43,385 bases of DNA from Actinospica durhamensis (GTDB lineage: Bacteria; Actinomycetota; Actinomycetes; Streptomycetales; Catenulisporaceae): contig NZ_JAGSOG010000040.1 of the NCBI RefSeq assembly GCF_018139695.1, forward strand, positions 1 through 43,385. Direction: 5' to 3'. The notes beneath the pieces are model-generated. The model was not told where the DNA came from, ran no database searches, and was given only the letters and a program-made list of their open reading frames with translations. This document shows positions 6,730 through 16,086 of the stretch, piece by piece (positions within the stretch are counted from its first letter, which is position 1; each line of letters opens with the position of its first letter). A program made the translations under genes and the position numbers.

Positions 6730-8625
6730 TCAGCCCTTGACGAAGCGCACCGCGACGCCCTGCGCGGTCTGCACCGGCACCGCGCCGATCCCGGCCACGT
6801 TCGTCGTCACCGCGCTGAACCAGCCGCGCACCTGACGGGCCGTGATGACCTGGGCCGTGCTGCCGATCCGCGGCGGGGACTCCGGGTCCAGCGTCAGCGC
6901 CAGCGCCGCGCCGGAGTCGAGGGTGAGGCGGCCGTGCACGGTCAGGCCGCCCTGGCAGCCCTTGGCCGCGAGGCTCACGCCGAGGGTCGCGCCCGAGACC
7001 TCCACGTCGCCGGTGCCCAGCGCCTGCGCGCCGGCCGCGACCAGCGTGCCGCCCGCGATCAGGGTGCCGCCCGCGTAGCTGTTCGCGCCGGTCAGGGTGA
7101 GCGTGCCGGAGCCCTGCTTGGTCAGGCCGCCGCGGCCGCCGATGTCGTTGCGCCACGCGTCGGCCGCGCCGAAGCCGCCCTGGCTCGAGTCCATGGTGAC
7201 CGTGACGTCCTGGGCGAAGGCGCCGTAGCCGTCGGCCGCCGCGAACAGGTTGATCCGGCCCCACTGCTCGAAGCCGTCCAGCATCACGTTGCGCGCCTCG
7301 ATCGCGGTGCTCGCCAGCACGTCGCGCCGCTGCTGCGCGGTGAGGTAGGGCTGGCGGGTCTCGAGCAGCACCTCGGCGCCCAGCGGCACCTGGTACGGCG
7401 TGGCGGGCTTGTCCGAGCCCTGCGTCGGCAGGCCGTAGGTGAGGTGGGCCGCGACGAGCGCGGCGTTGGCCTCCCGGTCGGCGTACGGGTCCTGATCCGT
7501 GCCCTGGGAGTGCGCGTAGGCGAACAGGGTGTCCGCGTCGGTGCCGGTCTGCGCCTCGAAGTAGGCCAGCGCCTGGGCCCGCGCGGCCGCCTTGAGCTCG
7601 GCGTTCGCCGGGTCGTAGAGCGTGGCCGCGGCCAGCGCGGTGCCCAGGACGCGGCCGCCGATGACGTCGTTGGGGGAGTGCATGCCCGCCACGATCCGGG
7701 TGTGCGCGCAGTACGACGCGCGGGCGATCAGTTCCTGGAACCGCTCAGGCACCGCGTACGCGTAGGCGATCCCGGCCAGGGTGAAGGCGTTGGTGTGGCC
7801 GCTGGGGAAGCCGCCGTCGCTGGCCGGGGTGGCGCTGCGCTGGAGCAGCAGCTGCGGGCAGACGGTGACGTCGGTCTCGTACACCGGGAAGCCGTACGCG
7901 TCCACCGCCCCGGTGTCCACGACCTCGCTCTCCTCGTTCATCCGCCACGGCCGCGGGTAGTTGTACGCGGCCTTCGACGGGTTGCCCGAGGCGTAGTTGC
8001 CGCGCAGCGTCTGCTCGAGCTGCACCACCAGGCCGAGCTGCGAGCTCGGCGAGCCGGGCCCGGTGGCCGAGCCGGCCGGGGCGCCGACGGGCACCGCGTC
8101 GCTGATCGTGGTGGCGGGGGTGCCGTCGGGGGCCGAGGTGATGCTGGTGACGGCCAGCGCGCCGGACTTGTAGAGCTCGGCCAGCGGGCCGAGTCCGGTG
8201 ATCATCGCATAGCTCTGATCCTGCCGGTCGAAGACGAACGCCTCCTTGGCCTGCGCCTCGGTGCGCGCCGCGGTGATCCGCGCGCTCAGGCGCATGTTGG
8301 CCCGCAGGTAGTCCGGCAGCAGCACGGTGCCGTTGTTCCACGCGGTGCCGGTCTGCCAGGCCGTGGCCATGCCGTCGAGCGCGCGCACCGCGGCGTTGGT
8401 CGCGGCGGTGAGGTTCGCCGAGAGGTTGGTCTGGTAGGACTCGACGAAGGGCAGCCCGGTGACGGTGTCGGCCAGCGACCGCTCCGACGCGGACGCGGCC
8501 GAGGACCCGAGCGGTGAGCCCGTCGCGGCCGAGGCGGAGGGCGCGGCGTAGAGGGCGACCGGGAGGGCGGCGGAGGCGGCCAAAAACCCGCGGCGGCTGA
8601 ACGCGGTCGAAGAACTCGAAGTCAT
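6730..8625 (-). CDS. Tat-exported PAP2-family phosphatase with an autotransporter-type beta-strand repeat
   Basis: The 631-aa protein starts at the ATG at 8625 with AGAAGAGAG upstream. A Tat signal (SRRGFLAA, residues 10-17) ends near ASA at 31-33. The PAP2 phosphatase signature is complete: K218 with RP (KAAYNYPRP), PSGH at 274-277, and R310-G314-H316-D320 (RIVAGMHSPND). It should remove phosphate from lipid phosphates or other phosphomonoesters or diphosphates outside the cell. Around residues 501-540 is a passenger-associated repeat (GSGTLTLTGANSYAGGTL), a beta-helix-type repeat better known from Gram-negative autotransporters. It is divergent from the PI-PLC/GH92 pair across 286 bp. Confidence 0.88.
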   Translation of the reverse strand: MTSSSSTAFSRRGFLAASAALPVALYAAPSASAATGSPLGSSAASASERSLADTVTGLPFVESYQTNLSANLTAATNAAVRALDGMATAWQTGTAWNNGTVLLPDYLRANMRLSARITAARTEAQAKEAFVFDRQDQSYAMITGLGPLAELYKSGALAVTSITSAPDGTPATTISDAVPVGAPAGSATGPGSPSSQLGLVVQLEQTLRGNYASGNPSKAAYNYPRPWRMNEESEVVDTGAVDAYGFPVYETDVTVCPQLLLQRSATPASDGGFPSGHTNAFTLAGIAYAYAVPERFQELIARASYCAHTRIVAGMHSPNDVIGGRVLGTALAAATLYDPANAELKAAARAQALAYFEAQTGTDADTLFAYAHSQGTDQDPYADREANAALVAAHLTYGLPTQGSDKPATPYQVPLGAEVLLETRQPYLTAQQRRDVLASTAIEARNVMLDGFEQWGRINLFAAADGYGAFAQDVTVTMDSSQGGFGAADAWRNDIGGRGGLTKQGSGTLTLTGANSYAGGTLIAGGTLVAAGAQALGTGDVEVSGATLGVSLAAKGCQGGLTVHGRLTLDSGAALALTLDPESPPRIGSTAQVITARQVRGWFSAVTTNVAGIGAVPVQTAQGVAVRFVKG

Positions 8626-8911
8626 CTGCGGCTCTCTTCTCGGCGGCGGAGAACGGGTGCGGCGGAGGCCGTCCCGGCGGCAGCATGGGGGGCGCGCAAC
8701 ACGGCGGAGCAAACCGGGGGGAACCCGCGTGTGAACGCTCTCAGTCCTCTTGAACTGCAAGTTCTCATGAAGATGAACGGAAGTCCATTTTTTCCTGTGC
8801 GCCCTTGGCGAGGCCCTCCGGCTGTGTCAGGATGCGTGCTGGCTCCGGCTCCCCACGGGCCCCGGCCCCTATCGGCACCGCCCCCACGGACACCCTCTCC
8901 TGGAGACGACC
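8626..8911. promoter_or_regulatory. Divergent regulatory region between PAP2 and PI-PLC genes, with GTTCA motifs
   Basis: This 286-bp gap must hold promoters for both genes. On the minus strand, GTTCA occurs three times (8732-8736, 8751-8755, 8774-8778), one as GTTCACACG (8728-8736). GTTCA is the core of streptomycete PHO boxes, but the spacings here (19 and 23 bp) are not the 11-bp phasing of a proper PHO box. The stretch 8740-8800 is notably AT-rich for this window. The PI-PLC gene has a GGAG ribosome binding site near 8902. Confidence 0.4.
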
Positions 8912-9994
8912 ATGCCCCTGCCCACGCTCCTTCGCCGTACGACGCTTCCCCGGCTGCTGGCCGCCGCCCTGTTGCTCGGCACGGCGTTCGGCGCCGCTGC
9001 CGCGCCGGCCCAGGCCGCCGACGTCAGTTCGCTGAGCCTCGCCGGCGTCACCGGTACCGGCATCCACAACACCTACAACGACTCCTCCACCTACACCTAC
9101 CTCGCCAACGCCCTCGACACCGGCACCTCGCTGGTCGAGCTGGACACCTGGGCCAACGTGCTCAACGGCAAGTGGGACGTGAGCCACGACAACCCGCTCG
9201 GCAGCTCGAACAACTGCGTCCAGGCCTCCACCGCGGCCGACCTCTACACCGGCGACCGCAACCAGAACCTGGACAGCTGCCTGGACGACATCAGGATCTG
9301 GATGCAGGCCCACCCCACCCACGGCCCGCTCATGGTCAAGATCGAGATGAAGAACGGGTTCTACAACACCCTCGGCCTGAACCCCACCGAGTTCGACACC
9401 TACGTCAAGGCGCACCTCGGCAGCGTCCTGTACACCCCGGCCGACCTGCTCACCAAGTCCGACGGCACGCTCTACCCGGACCTGGACACCGCGGCCAAGG
9501 CCGACAACTGGGGCAGCTACGGCTCGCTCGAGGGCAAGGTGATCGTGGAGATCATCCCGGGCACCGTCGAGCAGGCCGTGACCGCCTCGAGCACCTGGGT
9601 GGACGTGGTCTACGCCCAGCACCTGCTCGACCTCTACGACAGCGGCGAGATCGCCGACGCCGCCGTCTTCCCGTCCGTGCTCGGCGCCCAGACCGGGGAC
9701 CCGCGCACCCGCTACAGCGACACCGCGCTGCGACCCTGGTTCGTGGTCTTCGACGGCGACGCGGGCACCTGGGTCTCCGACGGCGGCACCCAGTGGTACG
9801 ACACCAACCACTACCTCACCGTGGTCACCGACGCCTACGACGTCGCCCCGGCGCTCAGCAGCAGCGACCCGGCCCTGGCGGACGCCCAGGCGCGGGTGGC
9901 CGAGCTCGCGGCCGACGGAGCGTCGTACGTCTCGACCGACTGGATCACCTCGCCCGCGGACGGCGTCCTGAGCGAGGTCCTGCCCCGTGGCTGA
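8912..9994 (+). CDS. Secreted phosphatidylinositol-specific phospholipase C-like protein
   Basis: This 360-aa protein has a Sec-type signal peptide: basic LLRRTTLPR, a hydrophobic core to about residue 29, and an APAQA-A cleavage site near 36. The mature part starts with GTGIHNTYND (H52), then LVELDTW (E76, D78) and WDVSHDN (H92). These are the paired histidines and acidic metal ligands of the PI-PLC X-type TIM barrel, in the arrangement of the Ca2+-dependent bacterial PI-PLC group. MVKIEMKNGF supplies the usual strand with a Lys and acidic residues. It probably cleaves phosphoinositides or related glycerophospho-compounds outside the cell. The stop codon overlaps the GTG of the GH92 gene by 8 bp, implying co-translation. 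Confidence 0.82.
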   Translation: MPLPTLLRRTTLPRLLAAALLLGTAFGAAAAPAQAADVSSLSLAGVTGTGIHNTYNDSSTYTYLANALDTGTSLVELDTWANVLNGKWDVSHDNPLGSSNNCVQASTAADLYTGDRNQNLDSCLDDIRIWMQAHPTHGPLMVKIEMKNGFYNTLGLNPTEFDTYVKAHLGSVLYTPADLLTKSDGTLYPDLDTAAKADNWGSYGSLEGKVIVEIIPGTVEQAVTASSTWVDVVYAQHLLDLYDSGEIADAAVFPSVLGAQTGDPRTRYSDTALRPWFVVFDGDAGTWVSDGGTQWYDTNHYLTVVTDAYDVAPALSSSDPALADAQARVAELAADGASYVSTDWITSPADGVLSEVLPRG

Positions 9995-12677
9995 CCTGCC
10001 CCGCTCCCGCCCGCGCCGCTCGGCGCGGGCGGGGCTGCGGCTGCTGACCGCGAGCGCGCTGGCCGTGCTCGGGGTCTGCGCCGCGGTCCCCGTCACCGCG
10101 CACGCCGCGACCCTGGTCACCGCGCCCGACCCGCTGGTCAACACCTTCGTCGGCACCGGCTCCAACAGCGATTACAGCGCCGGCAACACCTTCCCCGGCG
10201 CGGACGTGCCGCACGGCATGCTCCAGTGGAGCCCCGACACCACCTCCCGCCCCAACGGCGGCGGCTACGACTACGCCGACTCCGACATCACCGGCTTCAG
10301 CCTCACCCACGTCTCCGGCGTGGGCTGCCAGGCCGCCGGCGACGTGCCGATCCTGCCGGTCACCGGCTCGCTCGGGTCGTCTCCGGGCTCTGACGACGAG
10401 TCGTTCTCGCACAGCTCGGAGACGGCCTCGCCCGGCTACTACTCCGTCGCGCTCGGGAACGGCACGAGCGTCGCGCTCACCGCGGCCACGCACGCGGGCG
10501 TGGGCACCTTCACCTTCCCCGCCACCACCTCGGCGTCCCTGCTGCTCAAGCTGAACGACACCGACAACGTGTACGTCTCCTCCACCTTCGCCACGGCCGG
10601 CTCGAGCGAGGTCACCGGCTCGGTCACCAGCTCAGGCTTCTGCGAGGCCACGAACGACTTCACGCTCTACTACGCCATCGCCTTCGACCAGAGCTTCACC
10701 GCCTCCGGCACCTACAGCGGCGGCGCCTACGCGACCTTCAACACCACCTCCAACCAGACCGTGACCGCGCGCGTCGGCATCTCCTACACCTCCGTCGCCG
10801 AGGCTCAGGCGAATCTGGCCGCCGAGGTGGCCGGGCAGAGCTTCGCCCAGGTCGAGGCCGCCGCCCAGGCGCAGTGGACCACGGCCCTCGACAAGATCGA
10901 GATCGCCGGCGGCACCGCGGCCGAGCAGGCCGAGTTCTACACCGCGCTCTACCACGCCCAGCAGTTCCCGAGCGTGATCAGCGACGCGGACGGCAGCTAC
11001 CGCGGCTTCGACGGCGCCGTCCACACCGTCGACGCGGGCCACTCCGCCGAGTACGCGAACTTCTCCAACTGGGACATCTACCGCTCCCAGGCCCAACTCA
11101 CGGCCCTGATCAACCCGGCCGCGGCCGACGACATGGCCCAGTCGATCGTGGACGACTACGAACAGGGCGGCACGCTCACCAAGTGGGGCATGGACAACGG
11201 CGAGACCTACATCATGGTCGGCGACTCCGGCGTTCCCGTGCTGGCGGACTACTACGCCTTCGGCGGCACCGGCTTCGACACCGCCACCGCGCTCAGCGCC
11301 ATGGAGACGGAGCAGACCACGGATACGGACGTCACCCCCGGCGTGACGTACCTGGACAGTTTCGGCTACCTGCCCACGAACAGCATCTTTGGGTGCTGTC
11401 ACGAGTACGCGACCGCGTCGACGCAGCTGGAGTACGACACCGACGACTTCGCGCTCTCGGCCTTCGCGGGCGCGCTCGGCCAGAGCGCGGTGCAGACGAA
11501 GTTCCAGAACCGGGCCCAGGACTGGGAGAACATCTTCAACACCTCCAGCGGCTACATCCAGCCGCGCCACTCCAACGGCCGCTGGATGGACGGCTTCGAC
11601 GCCACGCTGATCACCAGCACCGCGGACAACGACTTCGCCGAGGGCGACGCGCTCACCTACACCCCGGACGTCCCGTTCAACCTCGCCGAACTGGCCACGC
11701 TCGAGGGCGGCGACTCATCGCTGGTGAGCTACCTCAACACCGTCCTCAGCGGCTACCAGGGTCTCGGCAGCGTCATCGGCACCCAGTCCAACATGGGCAA
11801 CGAGCCGAGCTTCGAACTGCCCTGGGAGTACGACTGGGCCGGCGAGCCGTACAAGACCCAGAGCAGCGTGCGCGCGATCGAGCAGGGCCTGTGGTCCGAC
11901 GCGGCCGGCGGCATCCCCGGCAACGACGACCTCGGCGAGACCAGCTCCTGGTACGTCTGGTCCGCCCTCGGCCTCTACCCGGAGACCCCGGGCACGGCCG
12001 ACCTGGCCATCGGCAGCCCGCTGTTCACCGAGGCGGTCGTCTCGGTCGGCAGCGCCGGCAAGACACTGACGATCCAGGCGCCGGCCGCCGCCGACGCCGA
12101 CCCGTACGTGCAGGCCCTGACCGTCAACGGCACCGCGTCCTCGCTGGCCTACCTGCCCGCGGCCGACGTGCTCGGCGGCGCCACCCTGGCGTTCACCCTC
12201 GGCACCGCGGCCGACACCTCCTGGGCCGCGGCCGCCGCGGACGCCCCGCCCTCCTACGGCGGCACGCCCGGCACGGGCGTGGCCCAGCCGGTCGGCACCA
12301 TCAAGGAGACCGCGACCGGCAAGTGCGTCGACGACAACGGCTCCGGCACCTCCAACGGCACCGCGATCCAGATCTACACCTGCAACGGCACCAGTGCGCA
12401 GAGCTGGACCGTGGCCCCGGACCACACCCTGCAGGTACTCACCGACTGCATGGACGCGGTCAACAGCGGCACCACCAGCGGCACCCTCGTCCAGCTGCAC
12501 ACCTGCAACGGCACCGGCGCCGAGCAGTGGGATCAGAACAGTGCCGGCGAGATCGTCAACCCTGAATCCGGGCTCTGTCTCACCGACACCAGCAACGGCG
12601 CGACCAACAAGACCCAGCTCCAGATCGCCACCTGCACCGGCGCGGTGGGCCAGGTCTGGACCCTGCCGAGCGCGTAG
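9987..12677 (+). CDS. Secreted GH92 alpha-mannosidase with a C-terminal ricin-type lectin domain
   Basis: The 896-aa product starts at the GTG at 9987 inside the end of the previous gene. A signal peptide covers residues 1-40 (cleavage near VTAHA-A). GH92 hallmarks follow: VNTFVGTG, GNTFPGADVPHGM, GFSLTHVSG, GGTLTKWGMDNGETYIMVGD, GNEPSFELPWEYDWAG and GNDDLGETSSWYVWSALGLYP. GH92 enzymes are Ca2+-dependent exo-mannosidases acting on mannans, N-glycans or mannose-containing glycolipids. After about residue 770 come three beta-trefoil repeats, each with an xQxW-type end (AQSW, AEQW, GQVW), forming a carbohydrate-binding module. Co-expression with a PI-PLC suggests joint attack on mannosylated or phosphatidylinositol-linked glycoconjugates; that is inference. 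Confidence 0.92.
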   Translation: MADLPRSRPRRSARAGLRLLTASALAVLGVCAAVPVTAHAATLVTAPDPLVNTFVGTGSNSDYSAGNTFPGADVPHGMLQWSPDTTSRPNGGGYDYADSDITGFSLTHVSGVGCQAAGDVPILPVTGSLGSSPGSDDESFSHSSETASPGYYSVALGNGTSVALTAATHAGVGTFTFPATTSASLLLKLNDTDNVYVSSTFATAGSSEVTGSVTSSGFCEATNDFTLYYAIAFDQSFTASGTYSGGAYATFNTTSNQTVTARVGISYTSVAEAQANLAAEVAGQSFAQVEAAAQAQWTTALDKIEIAGGTAAEQAEFYTALYHAQQFPSVISDADGSYRGFDGAVHTVDAGHSAEYANFSNWDIYRSQAQLTALINPAAADDMAQSIVDDYEQGGTLTKWGMDNGETYIMVGDSGVPVLADYYAFGGTGFDTATALSAMETEQTTDTDVTPGVTYLDSFGYLPTNSIFGCCHEYATASTQLEYDTDDFALSAFAGALGQSAVQTKFQNRAQDWENIFNTSSGYIQPRHSNGRWMDGFDATLITSTADNDFAEGDALTYTPDVPFNLAELATLEGGDSSLVSYLNTVLSGYQGLGSVIGTQSNMGNEPSFELPWEYDWAGEPYKTQSSVRAIEQGLWSDAAGGIPGNDDLGETSSWYVWSALGLYPETPGTADLAIGSPLFTEAVVSVGSAGKTLTIQAPAAADADPYVQALTVNGTASSLAYLPAADVLGGATLAFTLGTAADTSWAAAAADAPPSYGGTPGTGVAQPVGTIKETATGKCVDDNGSGTSNGTAIQIYTCNGTSAQSWTVAPDHTLQVLTDCMDAVNSGTTSGTLVQLHTCNGTGAEQWDQNSAGEIVNPESGLCLTDTSNGATNKTQLQIATCTGAVGQVWTLPSA

Positions 12678-12684
12678 CGGCGAC

Positions 12685-12718
12685 GCCGGTTCCCGGACCT
12701 GTGAGTCCGGGAACCGGC
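12685..12718. terminator. Bidirectional terminator hairpin
   Basis: A perfect 14-bp inverted repeat (GCCGGTTCCCGGAC and its complement) with a 6-base loop sits 7 bp after the GH92 stop codon and 14 bp before the end of the convergent membrane-protein gene. Its position between convergent genes fits a shared terminator. Confidence 0.75.
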
Positions 12719-12732
12719 GCCGCGGCCCGTAC

Positions 12733-14520
12733 TCATCCGCCCGAGGAGTCCTGCGTGCTCGACCGGGCGCTGCGTACCACGTCGGCGACCTGCCCGACCA
12801 GTGTCAGCTTCTTGTTGAGATCGGGATCGAGCACGATCATCAGGTTCAGCACCGCCCACGCGCCGGTGCCGATCAGCACCCAGTTGAACGCCCCCGCGCT
12901 CAGATGCCCGAACGCGTGCGCGGTCAACGTCGCCCCGATCGGCAGGACCGCGACCAGCACGTCCCGCACGATCGTCAGCACCCTGCGCCGCCGCTGGGCC
13001 GGGCTGGGCGCCGAGTCCGGCGGCGCCAGCCACTCCAGCGAGCCCAGGTCGCCGCGGGCCAGGCAGCCGATCGCGTGGCACAGCGCCCGGTCCACCTCCG
13101 CCGTGGCCTCCGGCGACGCCGCCACCAGCCCGCGCTCCAGCTGACGCAGAGCTCTGGCCCACCCGGCCAAGCGCTCGCCGATCCAGCCCTTCTCGGCCAG
13201 ACCGGCCATGCGCTTGCGCGGCATCAGGAACACGCCCAGCTTGAGCGCGGCGTTCTCCGCCGTCTTCGCGTCGTTGACCTCCATGGCGACGGTCCGAAGC
13301 CCGGGCGAGCGCACCCGGTAGAGCAGCCAGAGCAGGTCGTTGAGGATTTCGAAGTGGGCCGCGCTCTCCATCTGCCCGCGCCAGCGCGCGTAGGAAGCCC
13401 AGGATATGTAGCTGTGCAGGGCCAACTGCACCAGGGTGACCGCGGGAGCGAGGATCAGGCCGTAACAGACCCAGAACTGCCAGCCGGAGTTCGGGCCGAT
13501 GTGGCGCAAGTAGGCCTCGACGGCACCGGCCGTCGCCGCGACGCCGAGGGCGCTGTACCAGGCGCCGGTCCGGACGGAGGTGATGCGCCAGAACCGTCGG
13601 GAGCGGACCAGCGCGAAGACCACGGCGGCGAAGGCCATCGCGACTGTTGCGCTGCCCAGAGCGGGCCAGCCGGTCGCGGCCGGATGATACCCACGGGTGA
13701 TCTTGTTCGCCGCGATCGAGAGCCATACCGCCAACGGGAGTGTCAAGAAGCCCAGGAAGACCCAGTACTGATATTTGATGACGACCGAGAGCGCCTCGGT
13801 GACGAAGCGGGTCTCCAGCAGCGCGTTGTCCATCATGACCTGCAACCTGGTGAGCGGGCTCCCGGCGAGGCCAGTCGCCTGCCGCAGATGCTCGAACTGC
13901 CGCGGCGTACGGCGTACCGGTCCGAGAACGACCCGGTCCTCCCAGGCCGCTGCCTGCCGGGCCAGCCACGTGAGCGGAGCCAGGATGCGGCGGAAGTGTG
14001 GCTCGATGTCCGGCCCCAGACGGATTTCGGCGGCGTGGAAAGAGCAGTGGTACTCGTCGTAGAAGGACAGGACCTCCTGGCGTACCAACGGTTCCCTGAC
14101 GACCTGCGGCGGCAACGCGTCGATCACGGCCACCGCCTCCCGTACGTGACCGGCTCTGCTCAAAATCCTGATCTGCTCGGCGGCCGCCACCGTCGCGGAC
14201 GGCTCGCGCCGCGCCGCCTCGCCCAGCAGGTGGAGCGCAAGGTCGTAGTCCTGCAGTCGGAAGGTCGCGAGTGCCAGCGGCCACAGCAACGCGGGCAGCT
14301 CACCCTCGCGCCGGATCGCCTCGTGCAGCAGATCCGCCGCGGCCCCGAACTCCCCGTGCGCCGTCAACGCGTCCGCCGCGGCCACGCTCTCCTGTACCGA
14401 CGGCGTGTCCGGAACCGGCGCGACTGGAGCGGCTAGTGTGCCCGATGTGTCCACTGCGGCCGGTGTGACCTGGGCCGCCTGTATCGCAGAATCGTCAATC
14501 CCCACCACGGCCACCAGCAT
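12733..14520 (-). CDS. Membrane protein with N-terminal TPR-like repeats
   Basis: I do not recognise the family. From the ATG at 14520 the protein has 595 aa. About residues 35-130 look like TPR helices (AHGEFGAAADLLHEAIRREG, then LQDYDLALHLLGEAARREP, then RAGHVREAVAVIDALP). The middle has about six hydrophobic segments (for example YWVFLGFLTLPLAVWLSIA, VAMAFAAVVFALV, WVCYGLILAPAVTLVQLAL), and two more lie near the C-terminus. It is therefore probably a cytoplasmic repeat domain tethered to an integral membrane domain. An upstream ATG at 14682 would add 54 Arg/Ser-rich residues that look non-coding, so I prefer 14520. It is convergent with GH92 and divergent from the MFS gene. Confidence 0.7.
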   Translation of the reverse strand: MLVAVVGIDDSAIQAAQVTPAAVDTSGTLAAPVAPVPDTPSVQESVAAADALTAHGEFGAAADLLHEAIRREGELPALLWPLALATFRLQDYDLALHLLGEAARREPSATVAAAEQIRILSRAGHVREAVAVIDALPPQVVREPLVRQEVLSFYDEYHCSFHAAEIRLGPDIEPHFRRILAPLTWLARQAAAWEDRVVLGPVRRTPRQFEHLRQATGLAGSPLTRLQVMMDNALLETRFVTEALSVVIKYQYWVFLGFLTLPLAVWLSIAANKITRGYHPAATGWPALGSATVAMAFAAVVFALVRSRRFWRITSVRTGAWYSALGVAATAGAVEAYLRHIGPNSGWQFWVCYGLILAPAVTLVQLALHSYISWASYARWRGQMESAAHFEILNDLLWLLYRVRSPGLRTVAMEVNDAKTAENAALKLGVFLMPRKRMAGLAEKGWIGERLAGWARALRQLERGLVAASPEATAEVDRALCHAIGCLARGDLGSLEWLAPPDSAPSPAQRRRRVLTIVRDVLVAVLPIGATLTAHAFGHLSAGAFNWVLIGTGAWAVLNLMIVLDPDLNKKLTLVGQVADVVRSARSSTQDSSGG

Positions 14521-14681
14521 GGGCCAACGCCCGTCGCCGCGCCACCGACTCGGCCGAGAATGTCCGCCCGCAGTACTCCGACTCGGCACCGCGCACTCAG
14601 CACTCCGGCGGTCTCGGGTGGGCACTCGCGCGCCGCCTCGCTTAGAAAGGTGGGGAGACGGCCCCCGAGCGAGAGCGCGCA

Positions 14682-16076
14682 ATGGACGATGCCAAGGACG
14701 ACGCGGCGGCGGGGCGGGCGGCGGGGCCGCGAGCCGTGCTCGTGCCGCTCGCGCTCGCGCAGTTCATCTGCAGCTTCGCCGGCTCGAACATGAACGTGAT
14801 GATCACCGATATCAGCACGGACCTCGACACCACCGTCCACGGCGTGCAGGTCGTGATCACCGTGTTCCTGCTGGTCATGGCCGCTCTGATGATCCCCGGC
14901 GGGAAGATGTGCGACCGGTACGGGCGGGTCAGGCTCTTCCGGGCGGGCCTGGTCGTCTACGGCGTGGGCGCGCTGCTCAGCGCCGTGGCGCCCGGCCTCG
15001 GGGTGCTCCTGCTGGGCAACTCGATCCTCCAGGGCGTCGGCACCGCGATGCTGATCCCGCCGGTCTACATCCTCGCCACCCTCACCTTCACCACGCTCGC
15101 CACCCGGGCGCGCGCGTTCGGCGTGATCAGCGCCATGGGCGGGGTGGGCGCCGCGGCCGGGCCGCTGATCGGCGGGGTGATCACCTCGGCCATCAGCTGG
15201 CGGGCCGCCTTCGTCTTCCAGGCCCTGGTGATCGCGGTGATCGTGCTGCTCAGCCGCCGGATCGTCGACCCGCTGCGGGCCGATCCGGACAGCCGCTTCG
15301 ACCGGTTCGGCGCCGTGCTGTGCGCCGTCGGCCTGACCCTGCTGGTGGCCGGGGTGCTCGCGCTGGACCAGAACGTGGCGGCGTCGGTGGGCCTGATGGC
15401 GGCGGGCGCGCTGGTGCTGGGCGGGTTCCTGCTGTCCATGCGGGCCCAGCAGCGGCGGGGGCTGCGTCCGCTGCTGCCGCTCGCGCTGTTCCGGGACCGC
15501 ACCTCGAACCTGGGCCTGATCACCCAGAACATCCAGTGGTTGATGCTGCTCGGCTCGTCCTTCACCGTGTCGGCCTACCTGCAGGTGGTGCGCGGGTACG
15601 GCGCGGTGCAGACCGGCGTGACCTTCACCGCGGCCACGGTCGGCCTGCTCGTCTCCTCGCTGGCCGCCGAGCGCCTGGCCCGCCGCCACACCCAGCGCAC
15701 GCTCGTGCTCGCCGGGTTCGTCATCGCGATCCTCGGCATCGTGGTCCTGGTCCTGCTGGTGCGCGCCACCGACGACTCGTGGGCCTTCGTGCCGGGCCTG
15801 TTCCTGCTCGGCTTCGGCCTCGGCGCGATGCTCACCCCTTCGGTCAACCTGGTCCAGTCCAGCTTCCCGGAGGATCAGCAGAGCGAGATCTCCGGGCTCT
15901 CCCGCAGCGTCTCGAACCTGGGCTCCTCGCTCGGCACCGCCATCGCCGGCACGATCCTGGCCTCGAGCCTGAGCAACCGTTCCTACGCGGCCGCGATGTT
16001 CACGCTGGCCGGCATCGGGGCGCTGGGCCTGGTCGCCGCAGCCTTCCTGCCGCGCGGGCGCAGCGCTCCCCGGTAG
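14682..16076 (+). CDS. MFS drug-efflux transporter, DHA2 (14-TM) type
   Basis: The 464-aa protein is strongly hydrophobic throughout, with up to 14 predicted helices. Motif A is GGKMCDRYGRVRLFRAG (after the second helix). The motif C region reads GVGAAAGPLIGGVI, the antiporter signature GPxxGG. These place it in the drug:H+ antiporter family of the major facilitator superfamily, which exports small molecules across the cytoplasmic membrane using the proton gradient. No TetR- or MarR-type regulator lies next to it. Its substrate cannot be read from the sequence. Confidence 0.88.
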   Translation: MDDAKDDAAAGRAAGPRAVLVPLALAQFICSFAGSNMNVMITDISTDLDTTVHGVQVVITVFLLVMAALMIPGGKMCDRYGRVRLFRAGLVVYGVGALLSAVAPGLGVLLLGNSILQGVGTAMLIPPVYILATLTFTTLATRARAFGVISAMGGVGAAAGPLIGGVITSAISWRAAFVFQALVIAVIVLLSRRIVDPLRADPDSRFDRFGAVLCAVGLTLLVAGVLALDQNVAASVGLMAAGALVLGGFLLSMRAQQRRGLRPLLPLALFRDRTSNLGLITQNIQWLMLLGSSFTVSAYLQVVRGYGAVQTGVTFTAATVGLLVSSLAAERLARRHTQRTLVLAGFVIAILGIVVLVLLVRATDDSWAFVPGLFLLGFGLGAMLTPSVNLVQSSFPEDQQSEISGLSRSVSNLGSSLGTAIAGTILASSLSNRSYAAAMFTLAGIGALGLVAAAFLPRGRSAPR

Positions 16077-16086
16077 TCCCTAGCCC

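Noticed and set aside
5203-8517. 1104-codon plus-strand frame across the LRV, NUDIX and PAP2 genes
   Set aside because: It crosses three well-supported genes in the wrong frame or strand and has no recognisable domain.
8728-8778. True PHO box upstream of the PAP2 gene
   Set aside because: Three GTTCA cores are present but spaced 19 and 23 bp, not in 11-bp direct-repeat phase; kept only as a weak observation.
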